Origin: Deltaproteobacteria bacterium
GTDB lineage: Bacteria > Myxococcota_A > UBA9160 > UBA6930
Direction: 5' to 3'
Length of the DNA stretch: 50,836 nucleotides
Assembly: GCA_019312665.1 (NCBI GenBank)
Contig: JAFDCZ010000043.1
Span: forward strand, 1 to 50,836
The translations under genes were made by a program, and so were the position numbers. Shown here one piece after another: positions 18,708-27,945 of this stretch. Positions within the stretch are counted from its first letter, which is position 1; the number at the start of each line of letters is the position of its first letter. The notes below the pieces were generated by a model. It was not told the DNA's origin. It saw nothing but the letters and a program-made list of their open reading frames with translations, and did no database searches.

Positions 18708-19310
18708 TCAGGTGGTCAGCAAGTGGTAGAGGGCGTTTGTCTGGGCTTCCGTTTCGGTGGGGGGGCCGCTGTTGTCGATGACGTGGTCGGCCAGGGCGCG
18801 CTTTTCCTCGATGGGGAGTTGGGCACGGACCCGTTGGAGGGCATGCTCGGGCGTTGCGCCGTCGCGTTCGATCTGGCGTGAGATCTGTTGCTCCTCTTTG
18901 GCATAGACGAGGATCACGCCGTCGAGGCCATAGGCTGCGGCCCCGCGGCCTTCGAAGAGCAGAGGGATGTCGACGATGACGAGAGGTGCGTTGCTGCGTC
19001 GCTTCGCGTCGATCTGTTTCAGGAGTTCCGCCACGATCGGCGGACCGGTGATGAGGCCGAGGCGCGTACGGGCTTCGGGATCGGCGAATACTTTCTTGCC
19101 CAGCCGTTTGCGGTCGAGGCTGCCGTCCGCGAGAAGCATGTCGTCGCCGAAGGCCTTTGCGATCTCGGCCAGCATCGGCATGCCAGGCGCCTGCAACTGG
19201 CGCACGATGGCGTCCGCATCGACCAGTTCGGCTCCGCGCTCGGTGAGCAGACGAGCGACGGTGCTCTTCCCCGTGCCGATGCCCCCGGTCAAGCCCACCA
19301 CCCGTGCCAT
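18708..19310 (-). CDS. coaE: dephospho-CoA kinase
   Basis: VVGLTGGIGTGKSTVARLL; VDADAIVRQL; DIPLLFE. Confidence 0.95.
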   Translation of the reverse strand: MARVVGLTGGIGTGKSTVARLLTERGAELVDADAIVRQLQAPGMPMLAEIAKAFGDDMLLADGSLDRKRLGKKVFADPEARTRLGLITGPPIVAELLKQIDAKRRSNAPLVIVDIPLLFEGRGAAAYGLDGVILVYAKEEQQISRQIERDGATPEHALQRVRAQLPIEEKRALADHVIDNSGPPTETEAQTNALYHLLTT

Positions 19311-19350
19311 CGCCGCAGCATGACACGGGATGGGCCGGCCGTCAGATCTC

Positions 19351-20889
19351 TCAGCCTCTTCCGGCCGTGGGATCTCTGGGGCTGGAAGCCGGGTCCTCGT
19401 AGACCATCACGCAGTTCTTGCCCTCGGCCTTGGCCTGATAGAGCGCCTCATCGGCGCCTTGGAAGAAATCCTTCCGATTGCCGGAGAACGTGTTGACGCC
19501 AATCGAGATCGTCATCTTCGTCAAGCGCATCGTATCGTCGAGGATGAAAGATGCTGACGCGACGCCATGCCGGACCTTCTCGGCCAACAAGGTGGCTCCG
19601 GGCTTGTCCGTGTTGGGCGCGAGCACGACGAATTCCTCGCCGCCGTAGCGCGCGATCAGATCCGCCTCCCGGACGTTGTCGTTCAGGATCTCGGCCAGGC
19701 GAACGAGCAGCTCATCGCCGGCGGCATGGCCCAGCTGATCGTTCAAGCGTTTGAAGTCGTCGATGTCGATCACCAGGATCGACAGCGGCTCACCGCTGCG
19801 GGCGGTGCGTTTGATCTCTCGTGTCAAGAAATCCTGGAAGAAGCGGTGGTTGTGCAGCTTCGTGAGGCCGTCGGTGATCGAGAGCTGCCCGAGTACCTCG
19901 TTCGCAGCCTGGAGCTCGTCGTTCTGTTGCTGCAAGCGTTCGTTCGCCTGGACGATGTCCGAGCGTTGGCGCTGGAGTTCCTCGGCCATCTCGTTGAAGG
20001 TGCGTGTCAGCAGCGCCAGCTCGTCCTCTGTCGGGATCGGGAGGATCTTCACATCGAGCTGGCCCTCGGAAATCCGGCGCGCACCCTCCGACAGGGCGTG
20101 GATCGGTCCGACCGCGGTGCGGGTGACCCGGCGTGCAAGAAACGCGAAGGCAAAGAGCAGGGCCGCGTTCGCGCCTGCCACCCGACGGAGAACCGAGAGC
20201 ACCGGCTCGAAGGCTACCCCGAAGGGGATTTCGAGGATCAGCCGCCCACCGATCGGCGCGACCCCTCGGGTCACGCCGACGACCAGCTCGCCAGAGCGAT
20301 TGCGGTAGGGGACGGGCTCGTCCACCCAGCCACCGGGGGGCGCGCCCAGGCTGTCGGGGAGCGGAAGGTCCGGCAGGAGCCGCAAGCGCCAGGGCCCCGC
20401 GCCGGGGAGGCCAAGGATTTCGGCGCGGAAAGGATCGGAGAGCCAACCCACGAAATCCTTCCCCCGGTGATTCACGACCACCCCTAGCTGGGGCACGGGA
20501 GTGCCGGTCTGCCAGAGCACGCGGGGGTGGGGCAGTCTCTCTCGATCGGGCTTCTCGGCGTCTTTGGCTTCGGCCTCCGATACGGGCTCTACGGCTCGAA
20601 ACGAAGGCTCCAGTGCCGCCGATCCCTCTGGGTCTTTCAGGCGGGCTTCGAGATTCGCATGAGCGAGGCGGATGCCGTCATGCAGCAGTTGTTCTGCCTG
20701 GTCCAGGTGGATGGGTGCGGCCACGGCCATTTCCCGCTGCAGGAAACGGTAGGTCGTGTGGACTGCCACCCCGGAGACCACCACCGCGCTCAGCACCACT
20801 CCGCCAAGAACGATGAACAGGAGCCGGCCCGCCAGGCTACTGGTGGACCACCTCCCTGAAGGGAAGGACTGGGCTTCGGGTTCGCGCAT
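19351..20889 (-). CDS. HAMP-GGDEF diguanylate cyclase
   Basis: N-terminal TM and HAMP (VGPIHALSEGARRISEGQLDV); GGEEF with I-site READ five residues upstream. Confidence 0.9.
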   Translation of the reverse strand: MREPEAQSFPSGRWSTSSLAGRLLFIVLGGVVLSAVVVSGVAVHTTYRFLQREMAVAAPIHLDQAEQLLHDGIRLAHANLEARLKDPEGSAALEPSFRAVEPVSEAEAKDAEKPDRERLPHPRVLWQTGTPVPQLGVVVNHRGKDFVGWLSDPFRAEILGLPGAGPWRLRLLPDLPLPDSLGAPPGGWVDEPVPYRNRSGELVVGVTRGVAPIGGRLILEIPFGVAFEPVLSVLRRVAGANAALLFAFAFLARRVTRTAVGPIHALSEGARRISEGQLDVKILPIPTEDELALLTRTFNEMAEELQRQRSDIVQANERLQQQNDELQAANEVLGQLSITDGLTKLHNHRFFQDFLTREIKRTARSGEPLSILVIDIDDFKRLNDQLGHAAGDELLVRLAEILNDNVREADLIARYGGEEFVVLAPNTDKPGATLLAEKVRHGVASASFILDDTMRLTKMTISIGVNTFSGNRKDFFQGADEALYQAKAEGKNCVMVYEDPASSPRDPTAGRG

Positions 20890-21054
20890 GATTCCTCGCA
20901 CCCGAAATCGGTCGAACGCCCTACGTCCTTGACCGGGAAGCCAGAAAAAGACTGGAAATTCAACCAGTTGGAGGATTTTCGGGCGTCGCTCGGGGAAAGC
21001 TGACCCGGTATTCCGGTAACTCCCCGAAAGCGCGAGGGATTTCGACATTTCGGT

Positions 21055-21083
21055 TTGACCGGCCTCGGGCCCTCGGATATATT
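21055..21083 (+). promoter_or_regulatory. candidate sigma70-type promoter upstream of pheA
   Basis: TTGACC - 17 bp - TATATT. Confidence 0.5.
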
Positions 21084-21247
21084 GCGCCTGTCTTTTCGAG
21101 GGGTTACGCGCGTTCGCGCCCATCGCCGTGGCCGGCGGGTCGGTCCATGGTTCTACCCTTGATCCGGCTCGAATGCGGATCTGGGTTTGGATCAGGATCC
21201 GACCGGGGACGTGGTTTGGGAGCGAGCGCATCGAACGCGAGATTCGC

Positions 21248-22447
21248 ATGAGCGATCCCGGCTCCCGCACGCCCGCGGCCGCACCTGCCGCAGGGGCTTC
21301 TGATTCGTCTTTCGAGACGGAGCTTGGAGAGCTGCGCCATGAAATCGACGCCGTGGATACGCGTATCCTCGAAGAGTTGAACCGCCGGGCCGAGTTCGTG
21401 CTGCGCGTGGGTCAGCTCAAACAGAATCGAAGCGCCGGGGTCTACAGCGCTGCCCGCGAGCGGGATCTGACGGACACGCTCGTAGCCGCCAATCCAGGGC
21501 CTTTCCCTGACGCCGGCGTGAGGCCGGTCTTTCGGGAGATCGTCTCGGCTACGCGCTCGCTCGAATCTCGGGTGCGCATCGCCTACCTGGGGCCGCCGGG
21601 CACGTTTTCCCATCTGGCGGCTCGGGACACGTTCGGGGCCCACGCGGAGTACGTCGCCGCCGCCAGCCTGGGTGAGGTCTTCGCCATCGTCGAGCGCGGC
21701 GAGGCGGAGCATGGGATCGTCCCGGTCGAGAACACGACCGAAGGCGTCGTCACGCCAACCCTCGATGCGCTTCTCGCCTCGGAGCTCGCGATCTCCGGGG
21801 AGAGCCTGCTGCGCATCTCCCACCACTTGATGTCTTCCTCCGGCCAGCTGGCGGATGTGCGGCGGGTGGCGAGCCATCCCCAGCCTCTCGCCCAATGCCG
21901 GATCTGGCTGGATCGCCATCTGCCCGGCCTGGAGCGGATCGAGATGCCCAGCACGTCGGCCGCGGCCGAGCTGGCGACGCGTGAGGCGGATGTCGCTGCG
22001 ATCGGAAGCTCGTTGGTCGCCGAGCTATGCGGGCTCGAGATCTTGGCCGGTTCGATCGAGGACCAGAGAGACAACACGACGCGCTTTCTGGTCATTGGAG
22101 GCGATCCGCCCCCGCCGAGTGGGCACGATCTGACCTCGGTGGCGTACACCGTTCGCAAGGGCGAGTCCGGTGCGCTTCACAAGCTTCTCAAGCCGTTCTC
22201 GGATCACGGCGTCAATCTCGCCAGCATCCAGGCGCGCCCGCTGAAGGGCACGCCGTGGGAGTACGTCTTCTTCATCGATCTCGAAGGGCACCTGAAGCAG
22301 CCCGAAGTGCGCGCTGGCTTCGAAGCCGCGGCGGCCTTCTCCAATTCCCATCGGGTGCTCGGCTCTTTCCCGCGCGCGACCGAAGCACGCAATCCCTCCC
22401 GGCCTTCGGTAGGTGCGCCGATCAAAGTGGACAGGGCTGATTCGTGA
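21248..22447 (+). CDS. pheA: bifunctional chorismate mutase / prephenate dehydratase
   Basis: AroQ-type mutase (LRHEIDAVDTRILEELNRRAEFVLRVGQLK), PDT (AYLGPPGTFSHLAA; NTTRFLVIG) and ACT (GVNLASIQARPLKGTPWEYVFFIDLEGH). Confidence 0.93.
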   Translation: MSDPGSRTPAAAPAAGASDSSFETELGELRHEIDAVDTRILEELNRRAEFVLRVGQLKQNRSAGVYSAARERDLTDTLVAANPGPFPDAGVRPVFREIVSATRSLESRVRIAYLGPPGTFSHLAARDTFGAHAEYVAAASLGEVFAIVERGEAEHGIVPVENTTEGVVTPTLDALLASELAISGESLLRISHHLMSSSGQLADVRRVASHPQPLAQCRIWLDRHLPGLERIEMPSTSAAAELATREADVAAIGSSLVAELCGLEILAGSIEDQRDNTTRFLVIGGDPPPPSGHDLTSVAYTVRKGESGALHKLLKPFSDHGVNLASIQARPLKGTPWEYVFFIDLEGHLKQPEVRAGFEAAAAFSNSHRVLGSFPRATEARNPSRPSVGAPIKVDRADS

Positions 22448-23541
22448 GCCTGGCGGAACGCGTTAAGCCGCATATTGCGAGCCTCGAGCCGTATCAACCG
22501 GGCAAGCCGATCGAGGTGCTGGAGCGCGAGCTCGGAATTCCGAACGCGGCGAAGCTGGCTTCGAACGAGAACCCTTTGGGGCCCTCGCCGAAGGCGGTGA
22601 AGGCCATCCAACAGGCGGCGCAGGGCATGCATCGCTATCCGGATGGTGCGAGCTACCAGCTGCGGAATGCGCTGGCCGAGCGGCTCGAAGTCTCGCCTGC
22701 CCAGCTGGTCTTCGGTTCCGGTTCGTCCGAGGTGCTCGAGCTGTTGGCGAAGGCCTTCATCAGTCCGGGCGACGAGGTCGTGTTCGCGTGGCCGTCGTTC
22801 TCGATGTATCCGATCGTCACCCAGGGCATGGGCGGAACGCCGGTCCAGGTTCCGCTCGACGCGGATCTCGTGCACGATCTCCCGGCGATGACCGATGCTG
22901 TCACCGAGCGCACCCGGGTGGTGATCGTCTGCAATCCGAACAATCCCACCGGTACGAGTGTCGGCGCAGCCGCCTTCGATCGCTTCGTCGAGAGCCTGCC
23001 CGACGATGTGGTGCTCGTGGTGGATGAGGCTTACGTCGAGTACGCGCGCCGCGCTGATCTTCCGGATGCCCTGGGCTGGGTGGCGCGGCGCCCTGGCACG
23101 CTGGTGACGCGGACCTTCTCGAAGCTCTACGGCCTGGCAGGCGTACGGGTGGGGTACGGCATCGCGGATCCGGAGCTTGCCGGCTATCTGGAACGCGCGC
23201 GGCACCCGTTCAACTTGAATCTTCTGGCGGGAGCGGCGGCGCTTGCCGCCCTGGATGATATTGAGCACGTCGAGGCGACCCGCCGCGCGAATGCCGAAGG
23301 CGGCGAGCAGCTGACCCAGGGCCTCGAGGCTCTCGGGTTCAGGGTCTGGCCCACCGATGCGAATTTTCTGCTGGCGGAGTTGGGCGAGGACGCCTACGAC
23401 AAGCTCCTTCACCAGGGCGTGATCGTTCGGCCCATGGGCGGTTTCGGCCTGGTCGGATGCGTGCGGATCTCGATCGGGACCGCCGAGGAGAACGAGAAGC
23501 TGATCAAGGCCGTCGAGACATGGAGAGGGTCGAAAGCGTGA
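22444..23541 (+). CDS. hisC: histidinol-phosphate aminotransferase (possibly also aromatic aminotransferase)
   Basis: KLASNENPLGPSPKAVKAI; NPNNPTGT; RTFSKLYGLAGVRVGYGIA. Confidence 0.93.
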   Translation: MSLAERVKPHIASLEPYQPGKPIEVLERELGIPNAAKLASNENPLGPSPKAVKAIQQAAQGMHRYPDGASYQLRNALAERLEVSPAQLVFGSGSSEVLELLAKAFISPGDEVVFAWPSFSMYPIVTQGMGGTPVQVPLDADLVHDLPAMTDAVTERTRVVIVCNPNNPTGTSVGAAAFDRFVESLPDDVVLVVDEAYVEYARRADLPDALGWVARRPGTLVTRTFSKLYGLAGVRVGYGIADPELAGYLERARHPFNLNLLAGAAALAALDDIEHVEATRRANAEGGEQLTQGLEALGFRVWPTDANFLLAELGEDAYDKLLHQGVIVRPMGGFGLVGCVRISIGTAEENEKLIKAVETWRGSKA

Positions 23542-24473
23542 GCGATTTCGAAACCCTCGCCGTCGTTGGCCTCGGGCTCCTGGGTGGCTCGGTCGCCGGC
23601 GCTGCCCGCCAGCGCCGCAGTGTGTCGCGGGTCGTCGGGATCAGCCGACGGCCTGAGATGGCGACGCGCGCTGTCGAGTGCGGCTTCTGTGACGAGGCCG
23701 GCACCGATCTGGCAGCCGGCGTTCGGGAAGCGGATCTGGTGGTTCTTGCAACGCCGGTCTTTGCCATGGAAGAAACCCTGCGCACCGTCGGGCCCCATCT
23801 TTCCCCGGGTTGCCTGGTGACGGACGTGGGTAGCGTCAAAGGGATCCTGGCCGATACGCTACCGGGCTTGCTTCCGCCGGGTGTACGCTATGTAGGCTCG
23901 CACCCGATGGCGGGAAGCCACGCGAGCGGGCTGGCTTTCGCGCGGGCCGATCTCTTCGAGGGCGCTGCGTGTGTGGTAACACCCCGTGGCCCGGACGACG
24001 AATCCGCTGCGGATCGGCTCGCCGCGTTCTGGTCCGAGCTGGGTGCAAGGGTCGAGCGGCGGGAGCCTGCATGCCATGATGACGAAGTGGCATGGGTCAG
24101 CCACCTCCCGCATATCGTGGCCTTTGCCTACGCAAGAGCGCTCGAAGCTGCGGGCCCGTCAGCGGCTGCGCTGAAGGGTGCCGGCTTTCGCGATTTCACG
24201 CGGGTCGCACGCAGCGAGCCCGAGATGTGGGCCGATATCCTGGTGACCAACCGCAAGGCGCTGGTCGCGCCCCTCGAAGAGGCAGGCCGCCGGTTGGCCG
24301 AGCTTGCCCGAAGAATCGAAGCCGGAGATCTGGAAGCAGTCTCCGCAGAGTTGTCTGCTGCCCGTGATCTGCTCGCCCGTAGCGAGTGGAAGACGGACGG
24401 CGACGAAACCGCCCGATCCGGGGGCGAAATCCCGGAAATTCAGGCTGCCCCAGTGGCGGCCACCAAGGAGTGA
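23538..24473 (+). CDS. tyrA: prephenate dehydrogenase
   Basis: LAVVGLGLLGGSVAGAAR; VTDVGSVKG; GSHPMAGSHASGLAFA. Confidence 0.93.
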   Translation: MSDFETLAVVGLGLLGGSVAGAARQRRSVSRVVGISRRPEMATRAVECGFCDEAGTDLAAGVREADLVVLATPVFAMEETLRTVGPHLSPGCLVTDVGSVKGILADTLPGLLPPGVRYVGSHPMAGSHASGLAFARADLFEGAACVVTPRGPDDESAADRLAAFWSELGARVERREPACHDDEVAWVSHLPHIVAFAYARALEAAGPSAAALKGAGFRDFTRVARSEPEMWADILVTNRKALVAPLEEAGRRLAELARRIEAGDLEAVSAELSAARDLLARSEWKTDGDETARSGGEIPEIQAAPVAATKE

Positions 24474-24484
24474 AGACACTTCAC

Positions 24485-26092
24485 ATGACTCAGGAAATAA
24501 CAACAGGCGAATCCTTCGCCGACCTCTTTTCGGCAACCGAGAAGAAGATGAAGGAGGGGGAGGTCACAAAAGGCCGCATCCTCTCCATCGATGACGACCA
24601 AGTCCAGGTCGATGTCGGTTTCAAATCCGAGGGGTTCATCGACCTCTGGGAGTTCATGGACGAACAGGGGAAGATCCTCGTCAAGGTCGGCGACGAAGTC
24701 GACGTCTTGATCGAGGAGGCCGAGGATGACGACGGTCGCATCGTGCTCTCCAAGGACAAGGCCGATCGGGTCAAGGTCTGGGACGAGATCAGCGAGGCCT
24801 TCGAGGCGGACAAGCCTGTCGAGGGGCGCATCCTCTCGCGGGTGAAGGGTGGCCTCAGCGTCGACATCGGCGTGAAGGCATTCCTGCCCGGCTCTCAGGT
24901 CGATCTGCGGCCGGTGAGGAACCTCGAGAACCTGCTCGGCGAGCGGCTCCAGTTCAAGATCATCAAGTTCAACCAACGGCGTGCGAACATCGTGCTCTCG
25001 CGCCGCGCGCTGCTCGAAAAAGAGCGCGAGAAGATGCGGGCCACCACCCTGGAAACGCTCCAGGAGGCCCAGATCATCGACGGCGTGATCAAGAACCTCA
25101 CCGACTACGGTGCGTTCATCGATCTCGGCGGCATCGATGGTCTGCTGCATGTCACCGACATGAGCTGGGGTCGGGTGAATCACCCGAGCGAGCTGTTCCG
25201 GGTCGGCGACGAGATCAAGGTCAAGGTGCTGCGTTTCGATGCGGAGACCGAACGGGTTTCGTTGGGTCTGAAGCAGATCCAGCCGGATCCCTGGGTCGAT
25301 GCGGCGATGCGGTACCCGATCGGCAAGCGCCTCAGTGGCAAATGCAAGGTCGTGGAAATCGGAAACGAGGTCGAGGCCGTCGTTCTCGATGTGGACGAGT
25401 ACAACCGCAAGATCTCGCTCGGCATGAAGCAGATCGAGCCGAACCCGTGGGCATTGATCGAGGAGAAATACCCGATCGGTACCCATGTTTCCGGCGAGAT
25501 CCGCAACATCACCAACTTCGGAGTCTTCGTAGGCCTCGAAGAAGGGATCGACGGTCTGGTGCACGTCTCGGACATCTCATGGACCGAGAACATCAAGCAC
25601 CCGAGCGAGAAGTTCGAGAAGGGCAACCACGTCGAGGCCGTCGTGCTCAAGATCGACAGGGAGAACGAAAAGTTCTCGCTGGGGATCAAGCAGCTCGAGT
25701 CCAACCCGTGGGAAGACATCCTCAAGAAGTTCGCCCTCGGCAGCGAGATCACCGGTGAGGTCACGAACGTGACCGATTTCGGTGCCTTCGTGAAGCTCGA
25801 GGACGGCATCGAGGGGCTGGTCTACAGCTCGGAGCTCTCTCAGGAACCGGTCGACAAGCCTTCGGACGTCGTGTCTGAGGGCGATACGGTGACGGCCATC
25901 GTCACCAAGGTCGATCCGGTCGATCAGAAGATCTCCCTTTCGATCAAGGCTGTCTCGGATCGAGAGCAACGAGAAGCGCTCAAGAAGATGGCCGCCCAGC
26001 AGTCGTTGACGCAGACGTCGACACTGGGCGACGTCGGCGCTCTCGCGGCTCTGAAAGAGAAGCTCGAACAGGGAGGCGGCGAGGAGAGTTAG
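24485..26092 (+). CDS. rpsA: 30S ribosomal protein S1 (S1 domain 4 apparently truncated)
   Basis: Multiple S1 domains (NLTDYGAFIDLGGIDGLLHVTDMSW etc.); alternative GTG start at 24470 overlaps the tyrA stop. Confidence 0.95.
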   Translation: MTQEITTGESFADLFSATEKKMKEGEVTKGRILSIDDDQVQVDVGFKSEGFIDLWEFMDEQGKILVKVGDEVDVLIEEAEDDDGRIVLSKDKADRVKVWDEISEAFEADKPVEGRILSRVKGGLSVDIGVKAFLPGSQVDLRPVRNLENLLGERLQFKIIKFNQRRANIVLSRRALLEKEREKMRATTLETLQEAQIIDGVIKNLTDYGAFIDLGGIDGLLHVTDMSWGRVNHPSELFRVGDEIKVKVLRFDAETERVSLGLKQIQPDPWVDAAMRYPIGKRLSGKCKVVEIGNEVEAVVLDVDEYNRKISLGMKQIEPNPWALIEEKYPIGTHVSGEIRNITNFGVFVGLEEGIDGLVHVSDISWTENIKHPSEKFEKGNHVEAVVLKIDRENEKFSLGIKQLESNPWEDILKKFALGSEITGEVTNVTDFGAFVKLEDGIEGLVYSSELSQEPVDKPSDVVSEGDTVTAIVTKVDPVDQKISLSIKAVSDREQREALKKMAAQQSLTQTSTLGDVGALAALKEKLEQGGGEES

Positions 26093-26119
26093 CTCCTCGC
26101 CGAGCGTCAACCGATCTCT

Positions 26120-26152
26120 GTGGGGGTCGGGCGGAAAAGCCCGGCCCCCCAC
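26120..26152 (+). terminator. strong hairpin between rpsA and ihfB (terminator or attenuator)
   Basis: GTGGGGGTCGGGC-GGAAAA-GCCCGGCCCCCCAC near-perfect stem; no T-tract. Confidence 0.45.
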
Positions 26153-26170
26153 TGACCAGCGGAGACAGTG

Positions 26171-26497
26171 ATGACCAAGAGCGGACTCATCGAGAGAGTG
26201 GCGGAGCTCACGCCGCATATCTCGAAGAAGGACACGGAGATCGTGGTCAATACGATCTTTGATTCGATGACGGAAGCGTTGAAGCACGGGCATCGGATCG
26301 AGATCCGTGGCTTCGGGAGCTTCCAGGTGAAAGTCCGGGAGGCTCGCGAGGGTCGCAATCCGAAGACGGGCGAGGAAGTCCATATTCCCGCAAAGCGGAC
26401 GCCCTTCTTCAAGGTGGGCAAGGAGCTGAAGGAGATGGTCGACGCCTCCTCGGCGCCGCTCGACGATTCGGCTGACGACGACGACACGCAGGAATGA
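26171..26497 (+). CDS. ihfB: integration host factor beta / HU family protein
   Basis: MTKSGLIERVAE...IEIRGFGSFQVKVREAREGRNPKTGEEVHIPAKRTPFFKVGKELK. Confidence 0.93.
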   Translation: MTKSGLIERVAELTPHISKKDTEIVVNTIFDSMTEALKHGHRIEIRGFGSFQVKVREAREGRNPKTGEEVHIPAKRTPFFKVGKELKEMVDASSAPLDDSADDDDTQE

Positions 26498-26553
26498 GGG
26501 GCCTTGGCCTCGAGGCGTCGATGCGCCTCGCAGGGGAGAATCGCAGCTCGTGA
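26494..26553 (+). other. candidate micro-ORF MRGLGLEASMRLAGENRSS bridging ihfB and lapA
   Basis: ATG overlaps ihfB stop (ATGA); its TGA overlaps lapA GTG (GTGA). Confidence 0.35.
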
Positions 26554-26903
26554 AATGGGTCCGCCGGTTGGTCGTGCTCGTGCTGTTGGCGGGTCTCGTG
26601 TTCGTCTCCCGCACGTTGCCCGATGCGAACTCGGTGCTGGTGAACGTGGATCTCTTGTTCTGGCAGGCGCCGCCGGTGCAGCTGTGGCTCGCGCTTGGCT
26701 TCGCCTTTCTGGTCGGCGTGCTCTGCGCGAGCGCGGGGTTGCTGTATCAGCTCGCCAAGAAGAGCCTGGTGGCCCGGCGCTACCGAAAAGCGGTGGCGGG
26801 TCTCGAGTCGGAGATCCACCAGCTTCGCAATCTGCCTCTCGCGGGCAGCGAGGCGCTGAACGGTGGCTCGGCGGAGGACTCGCCGGTTCCAGGCGCTCCA
26901 TGA
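26550..26903 (+). CDS. lapA: LapA-domain membrane protein
   Basis: MKWVRRLVVLVLLAGLVFVSRTLPDANSVLVNVDLLFWQAPPVQLWLALGFAFLVGVL. Confidence 0.8.
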   Translation: MKWVRRLVVLVLLAGLVFVSRTLPDANSVLVNVDLLFWQAPPVQLWLALGFAFLVGVLCASAGLLYQLAKKSLVARRYRKAVAGLESEIHQLRNLPLAGSEALNGGSAEDSPVPGAP

Positions 26904-26917
26904 GCCGCCCTCGGTGA
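26900..26917 (+). other. candidate micro-ORF MSRPR bridging lapA and lapB-like gene
   Basis: ATGA overlap with lapA stop; TGA overlaps GTG 26914. Confidence 0.35.
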
Positions 26918-27945
26918 GCCGGCTTCGAAGGGCGCTCCGTGGGGTGGGGAGGGCGTCTCATTCCCGGGAGGATGCGTTCCGGGAGGCGCTGCTGCGCCTG
27001 CTCGAGCGTGATCTGAGCGGAGCGGAAGAGGCCCTGGCCCGCGCGGCGCGCGCGAACTCCGACGACCCGGATGCCTACCTGGCCCTGGCGGCCTTGTATC
27101 GGAGCCGCGGGGAAATCGGTCGGGCGATCCGGATCCATCAGAATCTGTTGTTGCGATCGGATCTTCCCGAAGGAGCGCGGAACGAAGCGCTGGCAGGCCT
27201 GGCCGCCGATTTTCAGCGCGGTGGTTTCCTGCAACGGGCGATCGCAGCGTTCGAGGAAGTGCTCGAACAATCTCCGAAAGATCCGACCGCCTTGCGGGCT
27301 TTGGGGGAGCTCCACGCGGACGCTCGAGATTTCAAACGCGCACTCGAGATGAGTAGGCGTCTGGCCAAACAGACCGGCGAGGACGGCGCTGCTGATGAAG
27401 CCGCGCTCTGGGTTCGTTCCGCCGCCGTGGCTCACGCGGAAGGCCGCAGCGACGATGCTCGTCGTGATCTGAAGCGAGCGCTGCGCAGTGATGCCGACGC
27501 GACCGATGCCTGGATTGCGCTCGGCGAACTGGAAGCAGAGCGCGGCAAGGACAAGCGTGCCCTCGAAGCCTGGAAGCGTGTTCCCGGCATCGATCGACGC
27601 AGCGGGCCGCAGGTCTACCCGAAGATCGAAGCCACCTATGCCGCGCTCGGGAAGCCCCGAGACTACGAGACGTGGTTGCGGAAGCTGATCGATGATCGCC
27701 CTGGAGAGGCGGCCAGTCGGCTGGCGCTCATCCGTTGTCTGTTGGCGCGCGGCGCGGCGGAGGAGGCTTTGACCGAGGCCCAGGAGCTGACCCAACGAGA
27801 CCCCGGGAGCCTCGCCGGCCAGGCCGCATCGCTTCAGGCCCTGCTCGCTTCCGGAAGAGATGAGGACGCTCTCAAGCAGGCTCACGAGTTGCTTCAGGTC
27901 CTGGCGCGGGCCGGCCTGCTCGAGAGCCGGGAGCGATTGATGTGA
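26914..27945 (+). CDS. TPR protein, LapB/YciM-like
   Basis: AYLALAALYRSRGEIGRAIRIHQNLLLRSDLP matches the LapB signature region; follows lapA. Confidence 0.8.
   Translation: MSRLRRALRGVGRASHSREDAFREALLRLLERDLSGAEEALARAARANSDDPDAYLALAALYRSRGEIGRAIRIHQNLLLRSDLPEGARNEALAGLAADFQRGGFLQRAIAAFEEVLEQSPKDPTALRALGELHADARDFKRALEMSRRLAKQTGEDGAADEAALWVRSAAVAHAEGRSDDARRDLKRALRSDADATDAWIALGELEAERGKDKRALEAWKRVPGIDRRSGPQVYPKIEATYAALGKPRDYETWLRKLIDDRPGEAASRLALIRCLLARGAAEEALTEAQELTQRDPGSLAGQAASLQALLASGRDEDALKQAHELLQVLARAGLLESRERLM

Noticed and set aside
18403-19326. 307-aa minus ORF sharing 'RGAGGGQRGS(R/K)SGARPESTRPRTAS' with ORF 40337-40807
   Set aside because: The shared peptide is a translation of the DNA repeat (18453-18602 / 40692-40842), not protein homology; the first ORF is also antisense-frame to coaE.
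24470-24487. Possible sixth relay micro-ORF at tyrA-rpsA
   Set aside because: GTG 24470 (GTGA) is in frame with rpsA, so it is an alternative rpsA start rather than a separate micro-ORF.
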